This document shows positions 26,703 to 35,987 of a DNA stretch of 59,252 bases, one piece after another. A program made the translations under genes and the position numbers. Every line of letters starts with the position of its first letter. The first letter of the stretch is position 1. Source of the stretch: Fredinandcohnia humi (lineage in GTDB: Bacteria > Bacillota > Bacilli > Bacillales > Bacillaceae_L); the NCBI RefSeq assembly GCF_001439915.1, contig NZ_LMBW01000001.1:668628-727879 (forward strand), read 5' to 3'. Below the pieces are notes generated by a model that ran no database searches, was not told the origin of the DNA, and worked only from the letters and a program-made list of their open reading frames with translations.

Positions 26703-28004
26703 TTGAAGGTTTTTTTTAGTTCATTACAATGGCTTGCCTTTATCATTGCGAGTTCGATTGTGGCGCCAATCGCGATTGCATCTCTTTATGGAATGGATCC
26801 AGCTGAAACCGCAAGCTTTGTAGCGCGGACCTTCCTTGTACTCGGATTATCCGGCTTGGTTCAAGTGTATTTTGGGCACCGATTGCCGATTAATGAAGGA
26901 CCTGCTGGTTTATGGTGGGGCGTGTTTATTATTTATGCTGGTTTGGGTCCAACTCTATATGGATCTGGTGATGAAACACTTCGAGCCATAGAAGCAGGAA
27001 TTTTAGTAAGTGGAATTTTATTTATGCTTCTAAGTGTATTCGGGATTATTGATCGACTGTCAAAGTTATTTACACCAGTTGTAACAGGCACTTATTTAAT
27101 TTTACTTTCACTGCAGTTGAGTGGTTCGTTTTTAAATGGAATCTTTGGAGTTGGCTACCGTGGTGAAGAAACGGTAAATCTAAAAATCGCGGGTATTTGT
27201 CTATTTATTATTCTTTTTACCTTTGTTTTTGCAGAAAAAGGGCCCCGGGGATTCAGGCAATACTCCGTTCTTATCAGCTTAGCCCTTGGTTGGATCATTT
27301 TTGCTGTCTTTGGACTAACTGATCCAATTAAAGTCACATCGAATCAACTAATTGATGTTCCTCGAATCTTTGTTTTTGGGAATCCAGTTTTTGATAGTGG
27401 AATGATCGCTACATCAATCCTTGTGACTCTATTACTTTTAACAAATTTAATCGCAAGTGTAAGGGTTGTCGAGCAGGTGCTGCAATCCCAACATATTAAA
27501 GTAGAAAAAACAAGATATCGTCCTGCAGGTTTTATGGCGGGGATTAATCAAATACTTGCGGGACTTTTTTCAGCGGTTGCGCCTGTACCGATCTCAGGTG
27601 CTGCGGGATTCATTGCGACGACGAAAATTAACACTAGACTACCTTTTATTGTCGGTAGTTTTATTTTAGTCGGGATTAGTTTCTTTCCTAAAATCATGAA
27701 CTTTGTTTCAGGATTGCCGGCACCCATTGGGTATGCAACGGTTTTTATTATATTCGCAAATCTCATGCTGCCAGCTTTAGCTGCATTTGAAAAACTAGTT
27801 AATAAAAGTCGTTCTCGAATGATTATTGTCTTTTCATTATTTGTTGGAGTAGGATCAATGTTTGTGCCTTCTAGCGCTTTTCAGGATGTGCCACCTATTT
27901 TAACGTCGATTCTAAATAATGGACTCGTTCTTGGAACAGTTGTCGCCATCTTAATCGAACAGACTGTGACGAGACTTGGCTCCAAAAAGAGAGAAAGAGC
28001 CTAG
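26703..28004 (+). CDS. NCS2 family nucleobase permease (xanthine/uracil type)
   Basis: 433 residues with about 12-13 membrane segments. TTG start after GGGATGGGG. Family-like stretches are GHRLPINEGPAGLWWGVF (about 59-76), TGTYLILLSLQLSG, and the reentrant region SAVAPVPISGAAGFIATTKI (about 291-310), where the conserved acidic residue of xanthine/uracil transporters is not obvious; the acidic EQVLQSQ lies before it. It resembles the less studied YwdJ-type members more than PbuX or PyrP. Transported base unknown. Confidence 0.72.
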   Translation: MKVFFSSLQWLAFIIASSIVAPIAIASLYGMDPAETASFVARTFLVLGLSGLVQVYFGHRLPINEGPAGLWWGVFIIYAGLGPTLYGSGDETLRAIEAGILVSGILFMLLSVFGIIDRLSKLFTPVVTGTYLILLSLQLSGSFLNGIFGVGYRGEETVNLKIAGICLFIILFTFVFAEKGPRGFRQYSVLISLALGWIIFAVFGLTDPIKVTSNQLIDVPRIFVFGNPVFDSGMIATSILVTLLLLTNLIASVRVVEQVLQSQHIKVEKTRYRPAGFMAGINQILAGLFSAVAPVPISGAAGFIATTKINTRLPFIVGSFILVGISFFPKIMNFVSGLPAPIGYATVFIIFANLMLPALAAFEKLVNKSRSRMIIVFSLFVGVGSMFVPSSAFQDVPPILTSILNNGLVLGTVVAILIEQTVTRLGSKKRERA

Positions 28005-28107
28005 TCGAAACGTCGATAATTATGCTACTATAAAGAAAAATCTGTTAAAGCGAAGTATCCAACCAGACTTTGCTTTAACTTGTTGATAGTTAAGTAGAGG
28101 TGACTTG

Positions 28108-28911
28108 ATGGATACCGTAAAAATGTATACGGCTTTTGCGAAAAAGGCCTTTATGAGATCAGCCGCCTATCGATTTGACGTGTGGACAAGGCTGGTTTCG
28201 AATATCATCTTTCTGTTAATGTGGATGTCGATTTGGTATGCATTATATGCTGGTAAAGAAGAAGCAAGTGGGATATCTTTAACCGCTATGCTGACTTATG
28301 TCGTTGTCAGCCAGTTTTTAACGGCAGTGAATGGTGCTGGAACGCCATTATGGGAGCTGCAGGAAAAAGTTCGAACAGGCGACATTGCGCTCGAATTAAT
28401 GAGACCTTTTGATGTGCCTTTACGTTATTTGTTTGCCGATTTTGGTAGTGTCGCGTTTTATATGCTAACCGCATTAGTTCCGTTATATATTCTCTTGTTT
28501 TTCTTTGTTGACCTAAGCCTGCCAACCTCATGGCAGACGTGGATTTTATTTGCGATTTCAGGATTTTTAGGTTTTCTGATTCGGTATTGTATTGAGCTGA
28601 CATTTGGATTATTTACGTTTTGGCTCATTGAAACAGGAGGAATTGAGGATATCTTTTATTTTTCCGTTTCACTTTTATCGGGATCTGTGATTCCGTTGTG
28701 GTTTTTTCCGGGGTGGTTGCAAACGTTTGCGACATATTTGCCATTTCAAGGAATCTATTTCATTCCGAATGCTATTTTCATAGAAGAAATTTCGGGTAGC
28801 GCTGTGTTCCTATCAATTGGTGTTCAGCTATTTTGGGTGGCAGTGTCTTACGGAATCCTCCGTTTTGTTTGGAGTAAAGCGTCAAACAAAGTGATTGTGC
28901 AGGGAGGGTAA
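28108..28911 (+). CDS. ABC-2 type transporter permease, DUF990 family, first subunit
   Basis: 267 residues with six predicted membrane helices. ATG 28108 (AGAGGTGA upstream) is preferred to the TTG three bases earlier. Typical features of the DUF990 permeases of three-gene exporters: an N-terminal YRFDVWTRLVSNIIFLLMWMSIW-like segment, VRTGDIALELMRPFDVPLRY in the cytoplasmic loop, and a SGSVIPLWFFPGWLQTFATYLPFQG segment. Forms an operon with the second permease (adjacent codons) and the ATPase. Substrate unknown. Confidence 0.85.
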   Translation: MDTVKMYTAFAKKAFMRSAAYRFDVWTRLVSNIIFLLMWMSIWYALYAGKEEASGISLTAMLTYVVVSQFLTAVNGAGTPLWELQEKVRTGDIALELMRPFDVPLRYLFADFGSVAFYMLTALVPLYILLFFFVDLSLPTSWQTWILFAISGFLGFLIRYCIELTFGLFTFWLIETGGIEDIFYFSVSLLSGSVIPLWFFPGWLQTFATYLPFQGIYFIPNAIFIEEISGSAVFLSIGVQLFWVAVSYGILRFVWSKASNKVIVQGG

Positions 28912-29724
28912 ATGATGAAAACACTAATAGACTATGTTCGTTTGTATTTTCGACTTGTCGGAGCAGGTGTCCGTGCCCAAATGCAGTATCGCTTTGCGTT
29001 TATCATGCGTATTGTCGGAATGGTCGCGGCCTACACCGGAACAGCCGTGACAATGTGGATCATGCTCTATCAATTTAAGGAACTTGGGAATTGGAATTTC
29101 TATGAACTGCTCTTTTTATTTGCACTTGCCGTGTTGTCTTGGGGGTTTTGTATCATTCTCTTTTTCCATTTTAGAAGCTTGGATACCTATATTGTGAACG
29201 GGACCTTTGACCGGTTTCTCGTTCGACCCATTAATCCATTCTTTCATTTTATGGCGATGAAATTTGATATAGGGGCGGCAGGTCAATTTATTTTTAGTAT
29301 TCTAGTTTTTATTTGGGTGAGCAATGCTCTAGATATTCATTGGCAATTTGGAAAAATCCTATTTTTGCTAGGGGCTGTATTAGGTGGGATTTTGGTTCAG
29401 GGTGGTCTGCTCGTTTTCATTTCTGCAATTGCCTTTTGGACGACAAAATCAGAGCGCTTTTATTGGGTCGTGATGTATCCAGCCCGAAATTTAACGAACT
29501 ATCCGCTTTCCATTTATCCAAAACTGGTCCAATGGGTAACAGCATTTGTCGTTCCATTTGGGTTTGTGAACTACTTCCCGGCAACCGTGCTTTTAGAGAA
29601 GGAAACACCCAATTTTCCTTCGTATATTGGGTATTTTACACCGCTTGTGGGAATCGTTTTTTTTATAATTGCGTATAATGTGTGGATGCTTGGACTAAGT
29701 CGATATAAAAGTGCCGGTTCGTGA
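28912..29724 (+). CDS. ABC-2 type transporter permease, DUF990 family, second subunit
   Basis: 270 residues, six membrane helices. ATG 28912 follows directly on the stop of the first permease; GGGAGGG at the end of that gene serves it (the ATG three bases on is equally possible). The loop TFDRFLVRPINPFFHFMAMKFD is the counterpart of the LMRPFD loop in the first permease, so the two are an ancient duplicate pair forming a heterodimer. Confidence 0.85.
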   Translation: MMKTLIDYVRLYFRLVGAGVRAQMQYRFAFIMRIVGMVAAYTGTAVTMWIMLYQFKELGNWNFYELLFLFALAVLSWGFCIILFFHFRSLDTYIVNGTFDRFLVRPINPFFHFMAMKFDIGAAGQFIFSILVFIWVSNALDIHWQFGKILFLLGAVLGGILVQGGLLVFISAIAFWTTKSERFYWVVMYPARNLTNYPLSIYPKLVQWVTAFVVPFGFVNYFPATVLLEKETPNFPSYIGYFTPLVGIVFFIIAYNVWMLGLSRYKSAGS

Positions 29725-29749
29725 TAAAAGATAATAGGGGGTTCGTGTC

Positions 29750-30757
29750 TTGGCTATTATTGAGGTTGAAAATCTAAGGAAAGAGTTTAAAATTGCAAAA
29801 AGGGAGACCGGTTTCGTTGGGGCACTAAAAAGTGTTGTCAATCGGCAATTTGAAACGAAAGAAGCAGTTAAGGGTATTTCTTTTTCCATTGAAAAAGGGG
29901 AAATGGTCGGCTATATTGGCCCAAATGGTGCCGGAAAATCAACAACGATTAAAATGCTTACTGGGATTCTAGTTCCATCTAGTGGTTCTGTTAATGTGAA
30001 CGGGATTGTACCGTATGAAAATCGTAAGGTAAACGCTAAAAATATTGGTGTTGTGTTTGGTCAACGGACCCAGCTTTGGTGGGACCTGCCGACGATTGAA
30101 TCATTTGAATTACTCAAGGAAATTTACCGTGTACCTGAATTTCGTTATAAAGAAAATATGGATACTTTTTCAGATATATTGGGTTTGGGTGAATTTTTGA
30201 ACACACCTGTTCGTCAACTTTCACTAGGTCAGCGAATGAGAGCCGATATTGCGGCATCACTTTTACATGATCCGGATATTTTGTTTTTGGATGAACCAAC
30301 AATAGGGCTTGATGTCGTTGCGAAAAAAAAAATGCGCGAATTTATTCAAGAAATCAATAAGCTTCGAAATGTGACAGTGATTTTAACAACCCATGATATG
30401 GAGGACATTGAGAAGCTATGTAAACGAATGGTCCTGATTGATCATGGCCAAAAGGTGTATGATGGCGATATTGCAGCTGTTAAGTCTCGCTATGGGAAAA
30501 TGCGGACTTTGATTGTCGATGTCGAGGAAAATGGCGTAGACCTACAGGTTTCAAATGGGGAGCTCTGCAAAGTGGAAGGGAACCGTAAGTGGATCCGTTT
30601 CAATCGTGATGATTATTCCGCGTCAGATGTGATTTCACAAATTACGCAAACCCATAATATTACCGATTTGACAGTAGAAGAGCCGGAAATTGAATCAATT
30701 ATCAGCCGGATTTATCAAGAGGGATTTATAAAGGAAGAAATTCCGGTGAAAGTTTGA
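29750..30757 (+). CDS. ABC transporter ATP-binding protein of the DUF990 exporter
   Basis: 335 residues from TTG 29750 (GGGGGTTCGTG upstream). Walker A GPNGAGKSTT at about 63-72, Q-loop VFGQRTQLWWD, signature LSLGQRMRAD, Walker B ILFLDEPTIGLD, and H-loop TTHDM. The C-terminal third (from about 245) is the extra domain found in ATPases of ABC-2 exporters. Last gene of the three-gene exporter operon. Confidence 0.92.
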   Translation: MAIIEVENLRKEFKIAKRETGFVGALKSVVNRQFETKEAVKGISFSIEKGEMVGYIGPNGAGKSTTIKMLTGILVPSSGSVNVNGIVPYENRKVNAKNIGVVFGQRTQLWWDLPTIESFELLKEIYRVPEFRYKENMDTFSDILGLGEFLNTPVRQLSLGQRMRADIAASLLHDPDILFLDEPTIGLDVVAKKKMREFIQEINKLRNVTVILTTHDMEDIEKLCKRMVLIDHGQKVYDGDIAAVKSRYGKMRTLIVDVEENGVDLQVSNGELCKVEGNRKWIRFNRDDYSASDVISQITQTHNITDLTVEEPEIESIISRIYQEGFIKEEIPVKV

Positions 30758-30776
30758 TATTTTGATGTGGAAAAGC

Positions 30777-30807
30777 CCTGCAAATGACTATTTAGCAGGT
30801 TTTTTTG
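30777..30807 (+). terminator. Terminator of the ABC-2 exporter operon
   Basis: CCTGC (30777-30781) and GCAGG (30795-30799), followed by seven or eight T. A short stem. Confidence 0.7.
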
Positions 30808-30809
30808 TG

Positions 30810-30860
30810 CTATGGTCATTAGACGGTGGTCTATGGTCATTATTTCATTTCTATGGTCGA
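30810..30860 (+). repeat. Three short direct repeats
   Basis: CTATGGTCATTA-like 10-12-mers at 30810, 30831 and 30851, spaced 21 and 20 bases, in a gap between two terminators. Confidence 0.6.
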
Positions 30861-30892
30861 TAAACATACTGCAAGGGTCGTAAGCATAAAAA

Positions 30893-30916
30893 TGCCCCGA
30901 AATACAATTCGGGGCA
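30893..30916 (-). terminator. Terminator of the YjiH-like gene
   Basis: TGCCCCGAA (30893-30901) pairs with TTCGGGGCA (30908-30916); on the minus strand it is followed by TTTTTATGC. Confidence 0.88.
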
Positions 30917-30928
30917 CGAACTTAAATT

Positions 30929-32290
30929 TTAAAAAAATAAATATGCCATTCCCACAATAATGGGTAAGGTGATAAACGTACGTTGTAAAAAAATAAGCAC
31001 TAAATCTAGGAACGAAACTGGTATTTTAGAACCGAGCAGCAATCCACCGACCTCGGACATGTAGATTAACTGAGTGATTGATACACCTGCAATTACAAAG
31101 CGTGTAAGATCATTCTCAATACCTGCCCCAATAATGGATGGTAAGAACATATCCGCAAATCCGATTACCATTGTTTCAGACGCAGCAACTGCTTCTGGCA
31201 CCTGGAGCAGGGTGAGGATTGGTACAAATGGCGCCCCTAAATACTTAAAGATTGGTGTGAATTCCGCAATAATCAGTGCAATTGTTCCGATTGCCATGAC
31301 CACTGGAACGACACCCATCCACATATCCAACACGTTTTGCATGCCGCCTTTTAACACTTTAGAAAAATCTCCACTTTTTTTCGCTTGGCCGACTGCTTGT
31401 TCCATCCCCCATTGGAAACGACTAAAATTCGCAGGTATGGTTTCGTCTGCCTTTTGCGTAGTGCCTTCATAATACGTATCTGTTTTTCGTGATAATGGCG
31501 GGATTCTTGGCGTGATAATTGCCGCAGCCAAACCTGCAAGGAGGATTGTTAAATAGAACTGGCCAAACATATTTTGCAATCCCATTTGTGCTAAAATAAC
31601 CACTGTAAATGTAATCGAAACAACGGAAAAGGCTGTTGCAACAATTGCTGATTCTCTTTTTGTATAATTGCCTTCTTCATATTGCTTATTTGTAAGAAGG
31701 ACCCCTACTGTTCCATCTCCTAACCAAGAAGCGATGGCATCAACGGATGAACGTCCAGGTAATCTGAAAAGCGGGCGCATCACCTTTGTCAGCAATGCTC
31801 CAAATAGCTCAAGCAGACCAAAATCAAGTAATAAGGGTAAAAACAGCCCCGCAAATAAAAACACAGAAAATAAAACAGGGATTAAATCAAACAGCAGGGT
31901 GCCACCTGTTGAGTCCGACCAAATTGCCGATGGACCAAGCCTAAATAAGGTCATAATCGAAAAAATCATTCCCAAAATTCTTGCTGCAACCCATACGGGA
32001 GATACATAAAATAGACCGGATAAAAACGGAGATTTCGTAATAAACGCTGGTTTAACGATTACGGTAAACATGGAAATAACCCCAGTAATCGCGATCAATC
32101 CCGTCATTATATAAGGTATCGATTCTCCTAACAAATCTTGCACAATGCCAGCTAAGATAGCAACGGGGATCGTGAATACATCTTTATATTGAAACGGTAC
32201 AATAAATAAAATAATTCCGATTAAAGAAGGAATAATAAATTTTAAATAATCAATAATTGCTGGTTTCTCTTGTTGTTTTTGAACTGCCAT
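30929..32290 (-). CDS. YjiH/Gate-domain (nucleoside recognition-like) membrane protein
   Basis: 453 residues, 9-11 membrane segments. The Gate (nucleoside_recog) signature appears in two parts: [20 protein letters not shown] with [25 protein letters not shown] (about 180-205), and near the C terminus [24 protein letters not shown]. This is the YjiH family, whose substrate is unknown; the name 'nucleoside recognition' is from distant relatives. Upstream sits repeat copy R3 with a 23-bp palindrome. Confidence 0.82.
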   Translation of the reverse strand: MAVQKQQEKPAIIDYLKFIIPSLIGIILFIVPFQYKDVFTIPVAILAGIVQDLLGESIPYIMTGLIAITGVISMFTVIVKPAFITKSPFLSGLFYVSPVWVAARILGMIFSIMTLFRLGPSAIWSDSTGGTLLFDLIPVLFSVFLFAGLFLPLLLDFGLLELFGALLTKVMRPLFRLPGRSSVDAIASWLGDGTVGVLLTNKQYEEGNYTKRESAIVATAFSVVSITFTVVILAQMGLQNMFGQFYLTILLAGLAAAIITPRIPPLSRKTDTYYEGTTQKADETIPANFSRFQWGMEQAVGQAKKSGDFSKVLKGGMQNVLDMWMGVVPVVMAIGTIALIIAEFTPIFKYLGAPFVPILTLLQVPEAVAASETMVIGFADMFLPSIIGAGIENDLTRFVIAGVSITQLIYMSEVGGLLLGSKIPVSFLDLVLIFLQRTFITLPIIVGMAYLFF

Positions 32291-32309
32291 TTTTGTTTCA
32301 CCTCAATTA

Positions 32310-32402
32310 AATCAAATGCGCCTTGGCGTATTTGCGCCCAGATTTTTTCGGGTTTGCCCGAAAACTTTCCATTGAAAATCTGTGGCATCCGCCGGAGGCT
32401 TT
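32310..32402 (-). repeat. Interspersed repeat family 1, copy R3 (short form, reverse orientation)
   Basis: Minus-strand copy sharing AAAGCCTCCGGCGGATGCCA and ATCTGGGCGCAAATACGCCA with R1/R2, but the roughly 70-bp middle is replaced by a short TTTTCGGGCAAACCCGAAAA hairpin. Confidence 0.85.
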
Positions 32403-32450
32403 TTACCATACTCAGCAGAAGTAGGAGACTTCTGCTGAGTATGGTAAAAA
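32400..32450. repeat. Perfect 23-bp inverted repeat with 5-base loop
   Basis: TTTTTACCATACTCAGCAGA.. (32400-32422) is exactly complementary to 32428-32450, loop AGGAG. It abuts repeat R3 and ends with A/T-runs on both strands, so it can terminate transcription in both directions. Confidence 0.93.
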
Positions 32451-32605
32451 AGTCACAAAGAATAGTTTATTACAATATGAATGAAATTGCGAGGGATTTT
32501 TAAATAAAAATACTCCCAAATGTATAAAAATACTATTCTGAAAAGACGGTTATTTTTGTAGCATTCCCAACTATGGGAGATACTAAAAAGGAAGGAGTGT
32601 GAACT

Positions 32606-32758
32606 ATGAAAAAACGTCAACAAAAGGAAGAACCAACAATTGCGGTTGGAATTGACACAGAGGATGAATTAAGGGAAGATGCATCAATGGATGAAGTTGA
32701 AAAGGGCGATTATACACAGGTTACAACCCTTTCATATGACGAGAATGATCCAAGTTAA
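32606..32758 (+). CDS. Small acidic protein of 50 residues, unknown
   Basis: ATG 32606 is 7 bases after GGAAGGAGTG. The product begins MKKRQQKEEPTIAVGIDTED and ends TLSYDENDPS; after a basic start it is strongly acidic, with no hydrophobic segment. It ends just before a strong terminator, so it is an autonomous expressed unit. I do not recognise the family. Confidence 0.7.
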   Translation: MKKRQQKEEPTIAVGIDTEDELREDASMDEVEKGDYTQVTTLSYDENDPS

Positions 32759-32760
32759 CT

Positions 32761-32797
32761 AAGAAAAGCATTATCACAATGGTGATGATGCTTTTCT
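32761..32797 (+). terminator. Terminator of the 50-residue gene
   Basis: AAGAAAAGCAT..ATCAC pairs with GTGAT..ATGCTTTTCTT (32761-32797) with one mismatch, then GTTTTT. Confidence 0.85.
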
Positions 32798-32923
32798 TGT
32801 TTTTGGCAAAAAAACCCAAATTATACTGATTTCCTTTTTAAGACAACCTCTAAAATGCTAAACTTGTAGTATACTTAAATAATGGTTTCATTAGAGGTAG
32901 ATTCATAAACTAGGAGAATGATG

Positions 32924-33889
32924 ATGTTACAAAAACTCAACAAAAAATTAGAGAAACTCATGCCACTCATTACACCTACAAGTGTAGTGTTAGGCGTATT
33001 ACTAACTGCATACTTAGCTCCTTTTTCATACCTAGTACCGTGGATTTTTGCATTCATCACTTTTTCAGGAGCGTTAAGTTCAAGTTTTAGTTCATTAAAA
33101 CGGGCAATTACACATCCATTTCCAATCTTAATTGCTCTTTTTACATTACATTTAATTATGCCTGCCTGGGCTTTGATTGTTGGACACTTAACCTTTCCAG
33201 GTGACAGCTTTACCATTACTGGCTTGATTTTGGCGGTGGTTATTCCAACTGGTATATCAAGCTTTATATGGGTTGCAATGAAACACGGAAATATTGCACT
33301 GACACTGTCCATCATTTTAATCGATACATTGATTTCACCATTTGTTGTGCCGTATAGCTTAACATTATTTGTCGGCAGTAATGTGGAAATGGATGTACTT
33401 AAGATTATGCAGGGGCTCTTTTTCATGGTAGTGCTTCCTTCAATCCTTGGTATGCTAGTGAATCATTTTACAAAAGGTAAATGTACAAAAACACTTAGCC
33501 CCACGTTGGCTCCTTTTTCAAAAATCGGTCTTGGGGTAGTAGTCATGATCAATAGTGCTGAAATAGCACCATATTTACAAAATGTTAACTTAAAACTTAT
33601 TATGACTGGTGCTGTTGTTTTCTTTATATCATTTTGTGGCTATTTGTTTGCATGGGGAATTGGCCGCTTAATGAAATTAAACCCAGATGTCATAATCGCT
33701 CTTATTTTTACGGGAGGTATGCGTAATATTAGCGCGGGTGCCGTCATTGCAATTGCATTCTTCCCAGCAGAAGTTGCCGTTCCAGTTGTTGTTGGGATGC
33801 TATTTCAACAAATATTGGCTTCGATTTACGCTCTATTTATCGATCGTTTGTATACATTTGAACGGCTTGAGCAAAAATCTACTGCCTAA
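32924..33889 (+). CDS. Bile acid:sodium symporter (BASS) family transporter
   Basis: 321 residues from the third of three tandem ATGs (32918, 32921, 32924), which has the best distance from AGGAGA. About nine or ten membrane segments. BASS features are the PTGISSFIWVAMKHGNIALTLS-like crossover region, and FTGGMRNISAGAVIAIAFF near the C terminus with the second broken helix. Bacterial BASS members carry pantoate, keto acids or steroids; none can be chosen here. TATACT at 32870-32875 is a likely -10. Confidence 0.82.
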   Translation: MLQKLNKKLEKLMPLITPTSVVLGVLLTAYLAPFSYLVPWIFAFITFSGALSSSFSSLKRAITHPFPILIALFTLHLIMPAWALIVGHLTFPGDSFTITGLILAVVIPTGISSFIWVAMKHGNIALTLSIILIDTLISPFVVPYSLTLFVGSNVEMDVLKIMQGLFFMVVLPSILGMLVNHFTKGKCTKTLSPTLAPFSKIGLGVVVMINSAEIAPYLQNVNLKLIMTGAVVFFISFCGYLFAWGIGRLMKLNPDVIIALIFTGGMRNISAGAVIAIAFFPAEVAVPVVVGMLFQQILASIYALFIDRLYTFERLEQKSTA

Positions 33890-33955
33890 TAAGCGCTGCT
33901 GAATTAAGGTATAATGGTGAGAAGAGTTCTATAAGAAATAAAAAGGGGTACACAT

Positions 33956-34474
33956 ATGGAAGAAGCAAAGTATTGCAGGGAATCTTTTGTTGTGAAGACA
34001 AGCAATGTATTTCCGCCTGATACCAATTATCATGGAACGATGTTTGGTGGCAAGCTGATGGCCCAAATTGATGATGTTGCCTCCATTGCTGCTGTAAGGC
34101 ATTCACGCTCTCCAGTTGTAACAGCATCAACAGATTCAGTTGATTTCCTTCACCCGATTCATGAAGGTAGTTCTGTTTGTTTAGAGGCATTTGTGACCTA
34201 CACGGGGCGATCATCGATGGAGGTCTTTGTGAAGGTGATTGCGGAGGATTTATATACGGGAGAACGGAATATTTGCGCATTATCATTTTTAACGTTTGTC
34301 GCATTAGATGAGAACGGGAAATCGAAGCCGGTTCCGAAAGTTATTCCAAAGTCTGAGGAAGAAAAGATGCTCCATGAATCCGCAAAAGAGCGTGCGGAAA
34401 ATCGAAAAAGACGCAAAAAAGAAAACGAAAAAATGGCATCAAAATTCAGTATCACGTTGCCGTGGGAAGTATAA
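33956..34474 (+). CDS. Acyl-CoA thioesterase, hotdog fold (YkhA-like)
   Basis: Hydrolyses acyl-CoAs in the cytoplasm. 172 residues, the same length as B. subtilis YkhA. The hotdog domain has the signature NYHGTMFGGKLMAQIDDVASIAA-type N-terminal helix with the catalytic Asp in QIDD, TASTDSVDFLHPIHEGS and EAFVTYTGRSSMEVFV; the C-terminal 40 residues are a basic/acidic tail (KSEEEK...RKRRKKENEK). AAAAGGGG before ATG. Confidence 0.9.
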   Translation: MEEAKYCRESFVVKTSNVFPPDTNYHGTMFGGKLMAQIDDVASIAAVRHSRSPVVTASTDSVDFLHPIHEGSSVCLEAFVTYTGRSSMEVFVKVIAEDLYTGERNICALSFLTFVALDENGKSKPVPKVIPKSEEEKMLHESAKERAENRKRRKKENEKMASKFSITLPWEV

Positions 34475-34476
34475 AG

Positions 34477-34518
34477 AAGGTTGTCCAGTCGATATCTGAC
34501 TTTGGACAACCTTTTTTC
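34477..34518. terminator. Terminator between thioesterase and mscL
   Basis: AAGGTTGTCCA (34477-34487) pairs with TGGACAACCTT (34503-34513), followed by T's. Confidence 0.9.
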
Positions 34519-34520
34519 AT

Positions 34521-34901
34521 TTAACCGCGTTGTTCCTTTAATAAATCACGTATTTCAGTAAGCAGTTGTTCTTCTTTTGTTGGACTTGGATCAGCAGTAG
34601 GTTTTTCTTCTTCTTTTTTCTTAAAGCGTTGGAAAAAGCGGACAAAAAGAAAGATAGAGAAAGAAATAATTAAAAAGTCCACAACTGTTTGTAGAAAAGC
34701 GCCGTACATTATTTTCTCTCCGTTAAAGGGGATGGAAGCCTTAGCTATGTTTACCCCGCCAAGCAAAAAGCCAACTAACGGCATAATGATATCATTCACA
34801 AGTGATGTCACAATCTTCCCGAATGCTCCACCTATAATAACCCCAACTGCGAGGTCAATGACATTGCCTTTTAGGGCAAATTTTTTGAATTCATTCAGCA
34901 T
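34521..34901 (-). CDS. mscL: Large-conductance mechanosensitive channel
   Basis: Osmotic safety valve in the membrane. 126 residues: N-terminal [31 protein letters not shown] with the first pore helix, an extracellular loop, the second helix ([17 protein letters not shown]) and a C-terminal cytoplasmic helical bundle ([15 protein letters not shown]). Ribosome site AAAGGAGAA. Single gene. Confidence 0.97.
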   Translation of the reverse strand: MLNEFKKFALKGNVIDLAVGVIIGGAFGKIVTSLVNDIIMPLVGFLLGGVNIAKASIPFNGEKIMYGAFLQTVVDFLIISFSIFLFVRFFQRFKKKEEEKPTADPSPTKEEQLLTEIRDLLKEQRG

Positions 34902-34975
34902 ATCGTTGTTCTCCTTTCAAATCCTTTTATTATTTTACAGAAATTTGTTTGAAAGAAAATAGTACGAATGACTTA

Positions 34976-35272
34976 TCATTTAAACCTTTCCAGTTGATGT
35001 AGCATATTTTCATTTCTTAAAATTTCAATCTGTCGTTCACCTAATAAATCAAAATGAGGGAAGCCTGCTCGGTTATGTATGTATTTTGAAGGAATTCCGT
35101 ATTGCTTTCCCCACGCAATTAGTTTCTCTAGGTCAGCACAGCCAACCTTTGTCACTGTAGTCATGCCGGGAAAACGGTCGTCTATCCAATAATGTGTAAG
35201 AAACGCAATCTCTCCTTTGGAAACCTTCTTTTTCCATTCAAGAAGTTCCATACGTTCAATGCCAAAAGCCAT
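34976..35272 (-). CDS. Small conserved protein, YneQ-like
   Basis: 98 residues from ATG 35272, preceded by AGGTGGGATG; an extension to 35326 has no ribosome site. MAFGIERMELLEWKKKVSKG, then AFLTHYWIDDRFPGMTTVTKVGCAD and GIPSKYIHNR, fits my recollection of B. subtilis YneQ in length and start. Function unknown. Soluble, with one Cys and several His. Confidence 0.6.
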   Translation of the reverse strand: MAFGIERMELLEWKKKVSKGEIAFLTHYWIDDRFPGMTTVTKVGCADLEKLIAWGKQYGIPSKYIHNRAGFPHFDLLGERQIEILRNENMLHQLERFK

Positions 35273-35436
35273 GAAACATCCCACCTCTGTAAAATCTGTT
35301 CTCCCCATTATAACAAAAAGCAACATGATTAATAGTCTGTGACAAAACCCTTACACTTTGTCTTTTTGGTTCTACAACGAAATTTTGCTAATAAAATTGT
35401 AACATCTACTTAGAAAAATTCGTTAGGAGTGGGATT

Positions 35437-35886
35437 TTGAAAAAAACTGATCAATTTATTATACATGCGGATAAGGCAAGTGTATATTCTGTTTTTATGG
35501 ATCCAATGAAATTGGGCCCATGTTTCCCAGGCTGTAAAGAGGTTAAACAATTGAGCCCAACTAAATATGAAACTGTGGTTGAGGTTAAGGTTCAATTTGT
35601 CCCCATTAAAATTCAGGGAGTAGGGGAGCTAAAAGAGTTCATTGAAAATGAAAAAATTGTTGTTGAAATGAAGGGGAAACCTGTTTCGCTTGCGGGCTCC
35701 TTTACAAATACCCTTACGGCAAACCTAAAGACGATTGAAGCAGATAAAACGCTAGTCGAATATGAAATGGATTTTGAAATGACCGGCAAATTAGCCAAGG
35801 TTGGAGAGCTTTTGATGAAGGGGTCGAGCAATAAACAATCAGAAGAGTTCATGAAAAACATAAAAGAATTGTTCCAGCATACGTGA
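35437..35886 (+). CDS. CoxG/SRPBCC family protein
   Basis: 149 residues from TTG 35437 (TAGGAGTGGG upstream). The carbon monoxide dehydrogenase subunit G family pattern is present: FIIHADKASVYSVFMDPMKLGPCFPGCKEV, VEVKVQFVPIKIQGVGEL and VEYEMDFEMTGKLAKVGELL. In CO oxidisers CoxG helps recruit the molybdenum hydroxylase to the membrane; here it stands next to fdhD, which also serves molybdoenzymes, though no CO dehydrogenase is in the window. SRPBCC proteins also bind lipids. Confidence 0.8.
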   Translation: MKKTDQFIIHADKASVYSVFMDPMKLGPCFPGCKEVKQLSPTKYETVVEVKVQFVPIKIQGVGELKEFIENEKIVVEMKGKPVSLAGSFTNTLTANLKTIEADKTLVEYEMDFEMTGKLAKVGELLMKGSSNKQSEEFMKNIKELFQHT

Positions 35887-35950
35887 AAATGCGGATTATA
35901 GCCAATCATCCCAAACTATTGCCAATAGCAAAATCACATTAAACAAAAAA

Positions 35951-35980
35951 GAGATTAGTGGACAAAAATCTACTAATCTC
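35951..35980 (-). terminator. Terminator of fdhD
   Basis: GAGATTAGT (35951-35959) and ACTAATCTC (35972-35980); the minus strand continues TTTTTTGTTT. Confidence 0.85.
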
Positions 35981-35987
35981 ATTCTTA

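Noticed and set aside
32875-33426. Minus-strand frame of 183 codons
   Set aside because: Antisense to the clear BASS transporter gene; no ribosome site and odd composition.
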